Made by a program: the position numbers and the translations under genes
Assembly: GCF_001314325.1 (NCBI RefSeq)
Contig: NZ_CP009429.1
Coordinates: forward strand, 992,501-1,056,500
Direction of reading: 5' to 3'
Length of the DNA stretch: 64,000 nt
DNA from: Sphingopyxis macrogoltabida
GTDB taxonomy: Bacteria > Pseudomonadota > Alphaproteobacteria > Sphingomonadales > Sphingomonadaceae
Shown: in pieces, positions 8,760-17,872 of the stretch
Numbering within the stretch: the first letter of the stretch is position 1
Layout: the number at the start of each line of letters is the position of its first letter
The notes under the pieces: model-generated
Seen by the model: the letters and a program-made list of their open reading frames with translations, nothing else
What the model was told of the DNA's origin: nothing
The model's database searches: none

Positions 8760-9676
8760 GCGAGGCGCGTGCCCTTGGGGATCGGGCGGCCGCGCAACAG
8801 TTCGGCGGCATCCATTGCGGGCTTGCCGGCGCGCTGGACGCGTGTGGCGCGGATCGCGCCGGGGTTGCAGGCGATGGTCAGATTGTCGGCGGTGGTCACG
8901 CCGGGGACGGCGCCTGCCACGGCTTCCGACGGATGCACGACCTCCGCGGCGAGGATCTTGTATCGCTCGCCCTCCAGCTCGAAAAAGGCGCCGGGCACCG
9001 GGTTGAAGGCGCGAATTTGCCGTTCGGCCTGCACCGCACTGACGAGGAAATCGAGCCGCGCCTCGTTCTTGTCGATCTTTGCCGCATAGGTGACCCCGTC
9101 CTCGGGCTGCGGTTCGGGGATGAAGGCGTGGAGGTCGCTCAGCACGCGGCGCATCATCAGCGCCCCCATTTCGGCGAGTTCGCCGGTCAGCGCGCCGGCG
9201 GTCTTGCCCGCGACCGGGGTCGTCTCGATCAGCCGCATCGCGCCCGTGTCGAGCCCGATGTCCATCTGCATGATCGTCACGCCCGTGGCGGTATCGCCCG
9301 ACAGGATCGCGCGTTGCACCGGCGCGGCGCCGCGCCAGCGCGGCAGGATCGAGCCATGGACGTTCAGGCACCCCTCGCGCGGGGCGCTTAGCACCGCCTG
9401 CGGCAGGATCAGGCCGTAAGCTGCGACCACCGCGACATCGAGGTCGAGCGCGGCAAATTCGGCCTGTGCCTCCTCCGTCTTCAGGCTTCGCGGCGTGCGG
9501 ACGGGCAGGCCATGTTCCTCGGCCCAGACCTGCACCGGGCTCTTCTGCAATTTCTTGCCGCGTTGCGCGGGGCGCGGCGGCTGGGTGTAGACCGCGACGA
9601 TATCGTGGCCCGCCGCGTGGAGCGCAGCGAGCGTCGGCACCGCAAAGGGCGGCGTTCCCATGAAGGCGATGCGCAT
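8756..9676 (-). CDS. fmt: Methionyl-tRNA formyltransferase
   Basis: 306 aa from ATG 9676 ([16 protein letters not shown]); the frame extends upstream but homology starts here. Fmt formylates initiator Met-tRNA with 10-formyl-THF. Key motifs are [22 protein letters not shown], with the catalytic Asn/His, and [15 protein letters not shown], with the conserved Asp. The C-terminal OB-like domain runs from about residue 205. It is coupled to truA. The def gene, often its operon partner, is on the other strand beyond recR. Confidence 0.96.
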   Translation of the reverse strand: MRIAFMGTPPFAVPTLAALHAAGHDIVAVYTQPPRPAQRGKKLQKSPVQVWAEEHGLPVRTPRSLKTEEAQAEFAALDLDVAVVAAYGLILPQAVLSAPREGCLNVHGSILPRWRGAAPVQRAILSGDTATGVTIMQMDIGLDTGAMRLIETTPVAGKTAGALTGELAEMGALMMRRVLSDLHAFIPEPQPEDGVTYAAKIDKNEARLDFLVSAVQAERQIRAFNPVPGAFFELEGERYKILAAEVVHPSEAVAGAVPGVTTADNLTIACNPGAIRATRVQRAGKPAMDAAELLRGRPIPKGTRLA

Positions 9677-9711
9677 TGTCATTTCTCGCGCGCCGCTTAA
9701 GACCATCCGTC

Positions 9712-10308
9712 ATGGCATCGCAAGAGATTGAAGCGCTCGTCCAGCAACTCGCCCGCCTGCCGGGGCTCGGCCCGCGGTCGGCGCGCCGCGCGGTGCTGCA
9801 CCTGATGAAGAAGCGCGAAAGCAGCTTCGCGCCCTTGCTCGCGGCGCTCCAGACCGTCTCCGAACGGCTGGTGACCTGCGGCATTTGCGGCAATGTCGAC
9901 ACGCAGGACCCGTGCGCGATCTGCGCCGACCCGCGCCGCGACGATCGCAGCCTGTGCGTCGTCGAGGAGGTGTCCGACCTCTGGGCGCTCGACAAGTCGC
10001 GGCTGTTCCCCGGTAAATATCATGTCCTCGGCGGCCGCCTGTCGGCGCTGGAAGGCGTGCGGCCGCAGGACCTCAGCATCGACGCCCTCGTCGCGCGCGT
10101 CGCCGCGGGCGGCATCGACGAGGTCGTGCTGGCGATGAACGCGACGCTGGAGGGACAGACAACCGCGCATTATCTCGCCGAGCGGCTGGAGGGCTATCCG
10201 GTTCGGCTGACGCAGCTCGCGCATGGCCTGCCGGTGGGCGGGGAACTCGATTATCTCGACGAGGGTACGCTGGCGCAGGCGCTCAGGGCGCGGCGTCCGG
10301 TGGGGTGA
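9712..10308 (+). CDS. recR: Recombination mediator RecR
   Basis: 198 aa from ATG 9712 ([32 protein letters not shown]). RecR works with RecF/RecO to load RecA on gapped DNA. Order of features: N-terminal HhH ([11 protein letters not shown]), four-Cys zinc finger ([16 protein letters not shown], about residues 57-72), Toprim domain starting [14 protein letters not shown], and the C-terminal THGLPVG-like [18 protein letters not shown]. Divergent from fmt with a 35-nt gap. Confidence 0.96.
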   Translation: MASQEIEALVQQLARLPGLGPRSARRAVLHLMKKRESSFAPLLAALQTVSERLVTCGICGNVDTQDPCAICADPRRDDRSLCVVEEVSDLWALDKSRLFPGKYHVLGGRLSALEGVRPQDLSIDALVARVAAGGIDEVVLAMNATLEGQTTAHYLAERLEGYPVRLTQLAHGLPVGGELDYLDEGTLAQALRARRPVG

Positions 10309-10321
10309 CAGGGAGGGAGAG

Positions 10322-10711
10322 TTGAAGCGTAAATTTGCCGTCGCGGCGTTTATCGCCTGTTCCGCATGTTCATCCACTGACGGCTTTCAACCCGGCGAAG
10401 CCGAAATTGCGAAGCTCGAACGTAAGCTCGCCGCCAACCATTGCGTGGGAAATCTCGACCTGTGGCAGCGAGCCTATGTGCGTAAGGAGGCGATTTCGGA
10501 GAATGAGGCGGGAATGTTCGACCGCCGGATGATTGAATTCACGTTGCAGAAAGCGGACGGGAAAGCGGTAGTTCCCGGCCGGAAGTCAATGAAGCGCTAT
10601 GAGGACTGGGCGATTGCCGGCGGTTGCCAGGAACCAGATTGTTTGTTTGGTGGCTATGTCATCCCGACGGACGAATTGATCCTCGAATGCGAGGCGCGAC
10701 CAGCCCCTTGA
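10322..10711 (+). CDS. Small putative lipoprotein, unknown function
   Basis: 129 aa from TTG 10322, placed after GGGAGGGAGAG. The N-terminus LKRKFAVAAFIACSACSSTDG looks like a lipoprotein signal with Cys about residue 14 or 17. The mature part has three more Cys (NHCVGN, GGCQEPDC) and no domain I recognise. The gene is 13 nt after recR and 31 nt before def, so it is probably in their transcript. I see no functional clue beyond the likely envelope location. Confidence 0.6.
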   Translation: MKRKFAVAAFIACSACSSTDGFQPGEAEIAKLERKLAANHCVGNLDLWQRAYVRKEAISENEAGMFDRRMIEFTLQKADGKAVVPGRKSMKRYEDWAIAGGCQEPDCLFGGYVIPTDELILECEARPAP

Positions 10712-10742
10712 CCCCGCGCCCCTGCGATCATACCTCGCACCC

Positions 10743-11276
10743 ATGGCCATCCTACCCATCATAGAGACCCCCGATCCACGGCTGCGCGTCATTTCGAAGC
10801 CGGTCGAGACGTTCGACGCCGAATTGAAGACGCTGGTCGCCGACATGTTCGAGACGATGTACGACGCCCCCGGTATCGGGCTCGCCGCGATCCAGGTCGC
10901 GGTGCCGAAGCGCATCCTCGTCATCGACCTGCAGGAACTCGACCCCGAGGATGAAGAGGGCAAGCGGATCATCCGCACCCCGCGCGTCTTCATCAATCCC
11001 GTCTTTTCGGACGAGAGCGAGGAGCATAGCGTCTATTCGGAAGGCTGCCTGTCGGTGCCCGAACAATATGCCGATGTGACGCGTCCCGCCGAGGTGACCG
11101 TCGACTGGCAGGACGAGGATGGCAAGCACCATCAGGAACGGATGACCGGCCTGATGGCGACGTGCATCCAGCACGAGCATGACCATCTGGAGGGCATATT
11201 GTTCATCGACCATCTGTCGCGGCTGAAGCGCGATATGGTGCTGAAGAAATTGGCGAAGATGCGCAAGGCGGCGTAA
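10743..11276 (+). CDS. def: Peptide deformylase
   Basis: 177 aa from ATG 10743 (MAILPIIETPDPRLR). It removes the N-formyl group from nascent proteins. All three signature motifs are present: GIGLAAIQ (about residue 43), EGCLSVP with the metal-binding Cys (about residue 101), and QHEHDHLEG, the HExxH metal site (about residue 143). Normal length for type 1B enzymes. Confidence 0.97.
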   Translation: MAILPIIETPDPRLRVISKPVETFDAELKTLVADMFETMYDAPGIGLAAIQVAVPKRILVIDLQELDPEDEEGKRIIRTPRVFINPVFSDESEEHSVYSEGCLSVPEQYADVTRPAEVTVDWQDEDGKHHQERMTGLMATCIQHEHDHLEGILFIDHLSRLKRDMVLKKLAKMRKAA

Positions 11277-11316
11277 ACGCCCGCACGGGCGCGTGACTTT
11301 TCATCAAGAAGCTAGT

Positions 11317-11398
11317 GTGTCCCCGCGAAGGCGGGGACACATCTCCCGATGGCAGAAATCCGAAACGACCGGTGATGGGCCCCCGCCTTCGCGGGGGC
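11317..11398. repeat. Pair of REP-like palindromes in the def-grpE convergent gap
   Basis: GTGTCCCCGCGAAGGCGGGGACAC-type hairpin at 11317-11340 and a GCCCCCGCCTTCGCGGGGGC hairpin at 11379-11398. They share the core of the 7985-8016 element but lie in opposite relative orientations. They may serve as bidirectional terminators for def and grpE. Confidence 0.65.
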
Positions 11399-11425
11399 AC
11401 GCTGCTTGTTTTACGGAAGCAAAAA

Positions 11426-11989
11426 TCAGCCCGCCTTCGCCACCCCGACCATGGCCGGGCGCAGCAGGCGGTCCTTCATCATATAACCCGCCTGCATTTC
11501 CTGCACGATCGTGCCGGGCGCCTTGTCGCTCGGGATTTCGAGCATCGCCTGATGCTGGTTGGGGTCGAGCGGCAGGCCGACCGCGGCGATGCGGGTGATG
11601 CCGTTGCGTTCGAAGACGCTCAGCAACTCGCGCTCGGTCGCTTCGAGACCGGTGATCAGCGGCTTGATCGCCTCGTCGGCGCGCTGTTCGTCGCTGAGCG
11701 CGGCGAGCGCGCGGCCGAGGTTGTCGGCGACCGAGAGGATGTCGCGCGCGAATTTCGTCGACGCATAGGCGTGCGCGTCGGCGATTTCCTTGTCCTTGCG
11801 GCGCGTGACATTCTGCGTCTCCGCGCGGGCATAGAGCAGGTCCTGCTGCAGCGCGGCGACCTGTTCGGCGAGTTTTGCCACTTCGTCGTTTTCGCCCGCG
11901 ACGGCCTCGGTCGCATCGGCTTCGGCCGCGACATTTTCGGGGGTCAGCGCGTCGTCCTGGACGGGCGTGTCGTTTTCGTTGTTCGTCAT
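11426..11989 (-). CDS. grpE: Nucleotide exchange factor GrpE
   Basis: 187 aa from ATG 11989 (MTNNENDTPVQDD). GrpE dimers release ADP from DnaK. An acidic disordered N-terminus leads into the long coiled coil (EVAKLAEQVAALQQDLLYARAETQNV, then KDKEIADAHAYASTKFARDILSVADNLGRAL). The C-terminal beta domain carries GLPLDPNQHQAMLE and PGTIVQEMQAGYMMKDRLLRPAMVGVAK. It lies 4 nt downstream of hrcA, so the two form a heat-shock operon. Confidence 0.95.
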   Translation of the reverse strand: MTNNENDTPVQDDALTPENVAAEADATEAVAGENDEVAKLAEQVAALQQDLLYARAETQNVTRRKDKEIADAHAYASTKFARDILSVADNLGRALAALSDEQRADEAIKPLITGLEATERELLSVFERNGITRIAAVGLPLDPNQHQAMLEIPSDKAPGTIVQEMQAGYMMKDRLLRPAMVGVAKAG

Positions 11990-11993
11990 AAAC

Positions 11994-13037
11994 CTATCGT
12001 ATCAGTCTGGAGAGCGATTGAGCGGTGAAATCCACCATGGGAACGATGCGCGCATAGTTCAAGCGTGTCGGGCCGATTACCCCCACCACGCCGACCACGC
12101 GCCCGTCGCTGCCGCGATAGGGCGCGGCGATAACCGACGATCCCGACAGCGAGAAGAGCTTATTCTCCGACCCGATGAAAATACGCGTCGCGCTGCCCTC
12201 GCGCGCGCTGTCGAGCAGCCCGGCGATATCCTGCTTGGTTTCGAGTTCGTCGAGCAACTGCCGCACGCGGTCGAGGTCGCCGAGCGCGCTTTCGTCGAGC
12301 AGGTTGGCCTGCCCGCGCACGATCAGCACCGGCCGGTCGGCGCCGTCGGACGACCAGATGGCGAGGCCGCGCGACACGAGATCCTGCGCCGCGCGGTCGA
12401 TCGCGATGCGTTCGGCCTCGATCTCGTGGCGGACGCGCGCCATCGCTTCGGCGAGCGTCAGCCCCGACAAGGTCGCACTGATGTAATTTCCGGCCTCGGT
12501 CAGCGCCGATTGACTCAGCCCCGGCGGAACATCGATGACGCGGTTCTCGACCGCGCCGTCGCCCGCGACGAGAACGACGAGCGACTGGGTCGCCGACAGC
12601 GGCACGAACGCCACCTGTTTCAGCACCCGCTCATGCTTGGGGACGAGGACAAGACCGGCGCACGCCGACAGCCCCGACAGTGCCGATGTCGCCTGCGCCA
12701 GCGCGCTTTCGATCGGGCCCGCATCGGACAGGCTCGCCTCGATCTGGGCGCGGTCCTCGGCGCTCGGTTCGGCGACCTGCATCATGCCGTCGACGAACAG
12801 GCGCAGCCCTTGTTCGGTCGGCAGGCGTCCGGCGCTGGTGTGCGGGCTGGCGAGCAGGCCATATTCCTCGAGATCCTGCATGACGTTGCGGATCGATGCG
12901 GGCGACAGGTTCAGGGCCGCGAGCTTCGACAGCGTGCGCGATCCGACCGGCTGGCCGGTCTCGAGATAGGCGTCGACGACCAGCCGGAACACGTCGCGCG
13001 CGCGCGTGGTGAGTTCGGTGATCGGCGGGGTGGTCAT
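11994..13037 (-). CDS. hrcA: Heat-inducible transcription repressor HrcA
   Basis: 347 aa from ATG 13037. The N-terminal winged helix includes [15 protein letters not shown] and [19 protein letters not shown], followed by [22 protein letters not shown]. The central GAF-like domain and the C-terminal [31 protein letters not shown] are typical. HrcA represses chaperone operons by binding CIRCE. I found no CIRCE inverted repeat in the 100-bp divergent gap to rph, so this operon may not be self-regulated that way. Confidence 0.95.
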   Translation of the reverse strand: MTTPPITELTTRARDVFRLVVDAYLETGQPVGSRTLSKLAALNLSPASIRNVMQDLEEYGLLASPHTSAGRLPTEQGLRLFVDGMMQVAEPSAEDRAQIEASLSDAGPIESALAQATSALSGLSACAGLVLVPKHERVLKQVAFVPLSATQSLVVLVAGDGAVENRVIDVPPGLSQSALTEAGNYISATLSGLTLAEAMARVRHEIEAERIAIDRAAQDLVSRGLAIWSSDGADRPVLIVRGQANLLDESALGDLDRVRQLLDELETKQDIAGLLDSAREGSATRIFIGSENKLFSLSGSSVIAAPYRGSDGRVVGVVGVIGPTRLNYARIVPMVDFTAQSLSRLIR

Positions 13038-13138
13038 GGCATGGATTTAGGGACGGGGAGGGCCGGGGGCAAGCTATGCTCTGGCCAACCGCCGTCCGCG
13101 CCGCTAAGCGCGCCCCCACACAGGACAGGAGAAACCCC

Positions 13139-13855
13139 ATGCGCCCTTCCGGCCGCGCCCCCGACCAGATGCGTTCCATCGGCATCGAAACCGCCTTCAC
13201 CATCCATGCCGAGGGCAGCGTGCTCGTCAGCTTCGGCAATACCAAGGTGCTGGTCACCGCGAGCGTCGACGAAAAGGTGCCGCCCTTCCTGCGCGGCAAG
13301 GGTTCGGGCTGGGTCACCGCTGAATATGGCATGCTGCCCCGCGCGACGCACACGCGCGGCAGCCGCGAAGCGGCGAAGGGCAAGCAGTCGGGGCGGACGC
13401 AGGAAATCCAGCGGCTTATCGGCCGTAGCTTGCGCGCCATCGTCGACATGAAGAAGCTCGGCGAGCGCCAGATCGTCATCGATTGCGACGTTTTGCAGGC
13501 CGATGGCGGCACGCGCACCGCGTCGATTTCGGGAGCGTGGGTCGCGCTGCGCCTCGCGGTCGACAAACTGCTCGCCGACAAGGTGATCGCCGAGGATCCG
13601 ATCGAGGACAAGGTCGGTGCGATTTCGTGCGGCATCTACAAGGGTACGCCGGTGCTCGACCTCGACTATGATGAGGATTCGGTTGCGGAGGCCGATGGCA
13701 ATTTCGTGCTGACCGGCCGCGGCCAGATCGTCGAGGTGCAGGCGAGCGCCGAGGGCGCGACCTATGACGAGGAAGGCCTGCTCCGCCTGCTCCGCCTCGC
13801 GCGCATCGGCTGCCGCGAGATTTTCGCGGCGCAGGACCGGGCGGTCGGGCGCTGA
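13139..13855 (+). CDS. rph: Ribonuclease PH
   Basis: 238 aa from ATG 13139 ([14 protein letters not shown]), with AGGAGA upstream. RNase PH trims tRNA 3' ends by phosphorolysis. Visible blocks: [71 protein letters not shown], and [20 protein letters not shown]. Full length. rdgB starts 1 nt after it. Confidence 0.96.
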   Translation: MRPSGRAPDQMRSIGIETAFTIHAEGSVLVSFGNTKVLVTASVDEKVPPFLRGKGSGWVTAEYGMLPRATHTRGSREAAKGKQSGRTQEIQRLIGRSLRAIVDMKKLGERQIVIDCDVLQADGGTRTASISGAWVALRLAVDKLLADKVIAEDPIEDKVGAISCGIYKGTPVLDLDYDEDSVAEADGNFVLTGRGQIVEVQASAEGATYDEEGLLRLLRLARIGCREIFAAQDRAVGR

Positions 13856-13856
13856 G

Positions 13857-14480
13857 ATGACGCGCAAGCTAGCGCCTGGAAAGCTCGTCATCGCCAGCCA
13901 TAACGCCGGCAAGGTGCGCGAAATCCGGGCGCTGCTCGAACCCTTCGGGATCGATCCGGTGTCGGCGGGCGATCTCGGGCTCCCCGAGCCCGAGGAGACG
14001 GGCAAGACCTTCCGCGAGAATGCGCTGCTCAAGGCGCATGCCAGCGCCTCGGCGGCGGGATGGCCGGCGCTGGCCGACGACAGCGGGCTCGAGGTCGCGG
14101 CGCTGCACGGGCGCCCCGGCGTCTACACCGCGGACTGGGCCGAGCGCCAATGGTTCGAGGGCAATCCGGGCCGCGACTGGTATATGGCGATGGGCAAGGT
14201 CGAGGGGCTGCTCGCCGAGCAGGGCCCCGATGTCGACCGCAGCGCTGCCTTCATCTGCACCCTCGCGCTCGCATGGCCCGACGGCCATGCCGAGGTTTTC
14301 GAGGGGAGGGCCGCAGGCCATCTCGACTGGCCGCCGCGCGGCAAGCTGGGCTTCGGTTACGATCCGGTGTTCGTTCCGGTCGGCAAGTCCTTGACCTATG
14401 CCGAAATCGATCCGGGCGAAAAGCATGCGATCAGCCACCGGGCCGACGCCTTTGCCAAGCTCGTCGAAGGCGTTTTCTGA
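13857..14480 (+). CDS. rdgB: XTP/dITP diphosphatase (RdgB/HAM1)
   Basis: 207 aa from ATG 13857 ([23 protein letters not shown]). It removes non-canonical purine nucleotides from the pool. Motifs: SHNAGK at the N-terminus, [45 protein letters not shown], and [11 protein letters not shown] at the C-terminus. It forms an operon with rph and probably with downstream genes, although a palindromic site intervenes. Confidence 0.95.
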   Translation: MTRKLAPGKLVIASHNAGKVREIRALLEPFGIDPVSAGDLGLPEPEETGKTFRENALLKAHASASAAGWPALADDSGLEVAALHGRPGVYTADWAERQWFEGNPGRDWYMAMGKVEGLLAEQGPDVDRSAAFICTLALAWPDGHAEVFEGRAAGHLDWPPRGKLGFGYDPVFVPVGKSLTYAEIDPGEKHAISHRADAFAKLVEGVF

Positions 14481-14490
14481 ATCGTGCATA

Positions 14491-14532
14491 ATTTACCCGG
14501 GTAATATTGACGGATGTTTTATCCGGGTATAA
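14491..14532. promoter_or_regulatory. Palindromic operator candidate before the DUF2239 gene
   Basis: A perfect 12-bp palindrome TTACCCGGGTAA (14493-14504) sits in an AT-rich 60-bp gap. A second, imperfect TTATCCGGGTATAA follows at 14519-14532, just ahead of the DUF2239 start at 14542. Two related dyads this close to a start codon look like binding sites for a dimeric repressor. The regulator is unknown. Confidence 0.5.
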
Positions 14533-14541
14533 TGCCCCGGT

Positions 14542-15060
14542 ATGACTCAGGATCATCACAGCGTCACCGCCTTCCTTGGCGACATGCATCTCGCAACGGG
14601 ACCGCGCGACGCCGTCACCCGGACGATCGAGGAACGCTATCCGGGCGACATCGGCGCCATCCTCGTCTTCGACGACATGAGCGGCAAGCTCACCGACCTC
14701 GATTATTGGGACGCGGCCGCATCGACGCCCGCGCCGTCGGCGGGGCGCCCGCGGCTTGGCGTCAAGGCGCGCGAAGTGACGTTGCTGCCGCGCCACTGGG
14801 ACTGGCTGGCGGCGCAGCCGGGCGGCGCGTCCGCGGCGCTGCGCCGGCTGGTCGAGGCCGCGAGCAAGGGCGCGCCCGATGCGAAGCAGCGGCGTGATGC
14901 GGCCTATAATTTTATGAGCCATGTCTGCGGCGACCGCATCGGCTACGAGGAGGCATTGCGCGCGCTCTACCGCGACGACGACGATGCTTTCGCCGCGCAG
15001 ATCGCCGGCTGGCCTGACGATATCCGCGGCCATATCGCACGCCTGCTCGGCAAAGGCTGA
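14542..15060 (+). CDS. DUF2239 family protein
   Basis: 172 aa from ATG 14542 (MTQDHHSVTAFLGDMHLATG). The family hallmark is the block EVTLLPRHWDWLAAQPGGASAALRRLVEAA (positions about 79-108), followed by a region rich in charged residues (YNFMSHVCGDRIGYEEALRALY). The biochemical role of DUF2239 is not known to me. No signal peptide or membrane segment. Its dyad-rich leader suggests it is regulated separately from rdgB. The gene hemW begins 31 nt downstream. Confidence 0.8.
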   Translation: MTQDHHSVTAFLGDMHLATGPRDAVTRTIEERYPGDIGAILVFDDMSGKLTDLDYWDAAASTPAPSAGRPRLGVKAREVTLLPRHWDWLAAQPGGASAALRRLVEAASKGAPDAKQRRDAAYNFMSHVCGDRIGYEEALRALYRDDDDAFAAQIAGWPDDIRGHIARLLGKG

Positions 15061-15091
15061 CATCGGCGGCGAAGCGCCTATATCGGCCGAC

Positions 15092-16237
15092 ATGGCCGAA
15101 CCGCTCGCCCTTTATGTCCACTGGCCGTTTTGCGTGTCGAAATGCCCCTATTGCGACTTCAACAGCCATGTCCGCGAGACGGTCGATCAGGCGATCTGGC
15201 GCGACGCGTTGCTGGCCGACCTGCGGCATGAGGCCGCGCTGTTGCCGGGGCGCCGGGTCGGGTCGATCTTCTTCGGCGGCGGCACGCCCAGCCTGATGCC
15301 GCCCGCAACGGTTGCGGCGGTGATCGCTGCGGCGGATCGCGCATGGGGGCTCGCGGACGATGTCGAGATCACGCTGGAGGCCAATCCCAATTCGGTCGAG
15401 GTCGCCAACTTCGCCGATCTCGCCGCGGCCGGGGTCAATCGTGTTTCGATCGGCGTCCAGAGCTTCGATCCCGAAGTGCTTGAATTTCTTGGCCGCGCCC
15501 ACAGCGGCGACGAGGCGCGGCGCGCCATCGCGGCGGCGCAGGCGCATTTCGCGCGCGTCAGCTTCGACCTGATCTACGCGCGGCCGGGGCAATCGCTTGC
15601 CGCCTGGGAAAGCGAACTGCAGGGGGCGCTCGCCTTCGGTACCGGCCATCTGTCGCTCTATCAGCTCACCATCGAACCCGGCACGCGTTTCGCGACCCTC
15701 GCCGCGAAAGGCGCGCTCGTCATCCCCGACGGCGATACCGCCGCCGACCTGTTCGACGCGACGCAGGCGATGACGCGCGCCGCCGGCCTGCCGCGTTACG
15801 AGGTGTCGAACCACGCGCGTCCGGGCGAGGAGAGCCGCCACAATCTCGCCTATTGGCGTTACGCCGATTATGCCGGCATCGGGCCGGGCGCGCACGGGCG
15901 GCGGCTGGGGCAGGCAACCGAGCGGCACAAGAAGCCCGAGAATTTCATCGCGGCGGTCGAACGGAACGGCCACGGCCTCAAGCACGAGAGCGACCTGCCA
16001 TCGCACGAGCGCGCCACCGAGGCGTTGCTGATGGGGCTGCGGTTGACCGAAGGCGTCGACCTGACGCGGATTGAGGCGCGAAGCGGTTTACCGCGCGCCG
16101 CATTCGTCGATGCGGAGGCGGCGGCGCGGCTCATGAAACAAGGGTTGATGCGGCAGACCGGCGACCGGCTGTCGGTGACCGACGACGGGATATTGCTCCT
16201 CGACTCGATCCTTTCCGAGGTGGTCAAAACCCACTAA
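15092..16237 (+). CDS. hemW: Radical SAM heme chaperone HemW
   Basis: 381 aa from ATG 15092 (MAEPLALYVHWPFCVSKCPYCDFNSH). The radical SAM cluster is CVSKCPYC (CX3CX2C). The next motifs are SIFFGGGTPSLMP, ITLEANPNSVE and RVSIGVQSFDPEVL. The HNLAYW motif identifies HemW rather than HemN, the oxygen-independent coproporphyrinogen oxidase. HemW inserts heme into respiratory enzymes. The C-terminal winged-helix-like part is complete. Placed after rdgB as in many Proteobacteria. Confidence 0.94.
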   Translation: MAEPLALYVHWPFCVSKCPYCDFNSHVRETVDQAIWRDALLADLRHEAALLPGRRVGSIFFGGGTPSLMPPATVAAVIAAADRAWGLADDVEITLEANPNSVEVANFADLAAAGVNRVSIGVQSFDPEVLEFLGRAHSGDEARRAIAAAQAHFARVSFDLIYARPGQSLAAWESELQGALAFGTGHLSLYQLTIEPGTRFATLAAKGALVIPDGDTAADLFDATQAMTRAAGLPRYEVSNHARPGEESRHNLAYWRYADYAGIGPGAHGRRLGQATERHKKPENFIAAVERNGHGLKHESDLPSHERATEALLMGLRLTEGVDLTRIEARSGLPRAAFVDAEAAARLMKQGLMRQTGDRLSVTDDGILLLDSILSEVVKTH

Positions 16238-16248
16238 CTTGCTCTCGA

Positions 16249-16332
16249 CCCGTTCGTGTCGAGCGAAGTCGAGACACCCCTCGACCTTGCGCGCCGCCGA
16301 AGGGCATCTCGACGTCGCTCGATGCGAACGGG
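16249..16332. repeat. Inverted pair of a dispersed repeat
   Basis: Two arms about 26 bp long (16249-16274 and 16307-16332) are near reverse complements around CCCGTTCG..TCGAGCGA.GTCGAGA. A single arm is also present at 171-195. It fills the hemW-xerC gap. Confidence 0.7.
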
Positions 16333-16346
16333 AATGAGGATATGGT

Positions 16347-17237
16347 TTGGGGCAAGATTTGATCCGCGATTGGGATGCCCATCTGGCGCATGAAAAGCGC
16401 CGGTCGGAGCATACCCGCCGCGCCTATATCGCGACGGCCGAGCGGTTCTGCGCCTTTCTTGCCGTGCATCGCGGCGGCGCGGTCGATGCGCGGCTGCTGA
16501 AATCGCTGACCGCGAACGATTTGCGCGCCTATCTCGCGGAACGGCGGGCAGAGGGGCTGGGCAACAGCTCGGCGGCGCGCGAATTGTCGGCGCTGCGCGG
16601 CTTCCTGCGCTTTACCGGCGGTTCACAGGCCTCGGTGCCCCAACTGCGCGGCCCGCGGGTCAAAAAAGGCCTGCCGCGCCCGGTCGCCCCGGCCGAAGCG
16701 CTCGCACTCGCCCAGGATGTCGAGGATAACGCCCGGCAAGGCTGGACCGGCGCGCGCGATTTCGCGCTGCTGCTGCTGCTTTACGGCACGGGGCTGCGGA
16801 TCGGCGAAGCGCTGGCGTTGACCGGCGCGGCGCTGCCGCTGGGCGATACGCTGCGTGTCACCGGCAAACGGAACAAGACGCGGATCGTGCCGATCCTGCC
16901 CGCGGTGGCGGGCGCGGTGGCGCGCTATGTCGCGGCCTGCCCGTGGCCGATCGGCAAGGATGGCGCGCTGTTCCTCGGCGCGCGTGGCGGACCGCTCCAG
17001 CCCGGCGTGGTGCGGGCCAGCGTCCGCGCCGCGCGCCGCGCGCTGGGGCTGCCCGAACGCACGACGCCGCACGCGCTGCGCCACAGCTTCGCCACCCATC
17101 TGCTGGCGGGGGGAGCGGATCTTCGCAGCCTGCAGGAACTGCTCGGCCATGCGAGCCTAGCCTCGACGCAGGTCTATACCGCGGTCGATGCGGCGCATCT
17201 GCTCGACATCTATCGCAGCGCGCATCCGCGCGCCTGA
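16347..17237 (+). CDS. xerC: Tyrosine recombinase XerC
   Basis: 296 aa, TTG start at 16347 with GAGGAT about 10 nt upstream; no ATG fits in frame near the expected N-terminus. The core-binding domain (LIRDWDAHLAHEKRRSEHTRRAY) is followed by the catalytic domain with Arg in GTGLRIGEAL, HALRHSFATHLLAGGADLR, LGHASLAST and the nucleophile Tyr in TQVYT. The length and the chromosomal setting fit the dif-site resolvase XerC rather than an element integrase; it is also clearly different from the island recombinases downstream. Confidence 0.9.
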   Translation: MGQDLIRDWDAHLAHEKRRSEHTRRAYIATAERFCAFLAVHRGGAVDARLLKSLTANDLRAYLAERRAEGLGNSSAARELSALRGFLRFTGGSQASVPQLRGPRVKKGLPRPVAPAEALALAQDVEDNARQGWTGARDFALLLLLYGTGLRIGEALALTGAALPLGDTLRVTGKRNKTRIVPILPAVAGAVARYVAACPWPIGKDGALFLGARGGPLQPGVVRASVRAARRALGLPERTTPHALRHSFATHLLAGGADLRSLQELLGHASLASTQVYTAVDAAHLLDIYRSAHPRA

Positions 17238-17239
17238 TC

Positions 17240-17848
17240 CTAGTCGCCGCGCGCCTTCGGCTTCCAGTTGATGATCCGCCAGATATAGATCAGCACCAGC
17301 GATCCGATCGCGATCAGCGCCAGCGGGCCGATAAAGGCGTCGAGATTGGCGAACTGCTTGCCGAACCAGTTGCCCGCCCCGGCGAGCGCGCTGATCCAGA
17401 TCGTCGATCCGGCGGCGGTCCACAGCAGGAACTTGGCCTGATTCATCTTCACCATGCCGGCGGGCAGCGACACCATCGTGCGGGCGACGGGCATGAAACG
17501 CGCGAAAAAGATGATCGCGGGGCCATATTTCAGGAAGAAGGCGTGCAGTCGCTCGACCTCGTCCCAGTCGAGCGTCAGCCAGCGGCCGTGACGGTCGATG
17601 AAGGGTTTCAGCCGTTCGTAGCCGATCCAGCGCCCGATCCCGTACCAGACCCAGTTTCCGGCGGTCGTGCCCGCGACCGCGACCGCGACGAGGGTCCAGA
17701 AATCGAAGCGTCCCTGCGAAACGGCGATGCCGCCGAGCCCCATGATCACTTCCGACGGAATCGGCGGAAAAACGTTTTCGAGGAACATGAGGATGAAAAT
17801 CCCCACATATCCCCAGCCCTGGATCAGATCGAGAATGAAGCTGGTCAT
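17240..17848 (-). CDS. DedA family membrane protein
   Basis: 202 aa, ATG 17848 (MTSFILDLIQGWGYVGIFILMFLENVFPPIPSEVIMGLGG). DedA proteins are inner-membrane proteins linked to lipid carrier recycling and proton-motive-force homeostasis. The conserved FLENVFPPIPSEV and the F-x-R-x-x-P-like FFARFMPVARTMVSLPAGMVKM motif are present. It is convergent with xerC, with a 2-nt gap. Confidence 0.92.
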   Translation of the reverse strand: MTSFILDLIQGWGYVGIFILMFLENVFPPIPSEVIMGLGGIAVSQGRFDFWTLVAVAVAGTTAGNWVWYGIGRWIGYERLKPFIDRHGRWLTLDWDEVERLHAFFLKYGPAIIFFARFMPVARTMVSLPAGMVKMNQAKFLLWTAAGSTIWISALAGAGNWFGKQFANLDAFIGPLALIAIGSLVLIYIWRIINWKPKARGD

Positions 17849-17872
17849 GAATTGCCCAACGCGCCGGACGCG

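Noticed and set aside
11317..11398. Two hairpins as a CRISPR-like repeat
   Set aside because: Only two copies in opposite orientations, no regular spacers and no cas genes; fits dispersed REP-like palindromes.
13038..13138. CIRCE operator before hrcA
   Set aside because: No TTAGCACTC/GAGTGCTAA dyad was found in the gap.
16347..17237. Mobile-element integrase
   Set aside because: Single gene in core context with XerC-like size and motifs; no att-like repeats or other element genes nearby.
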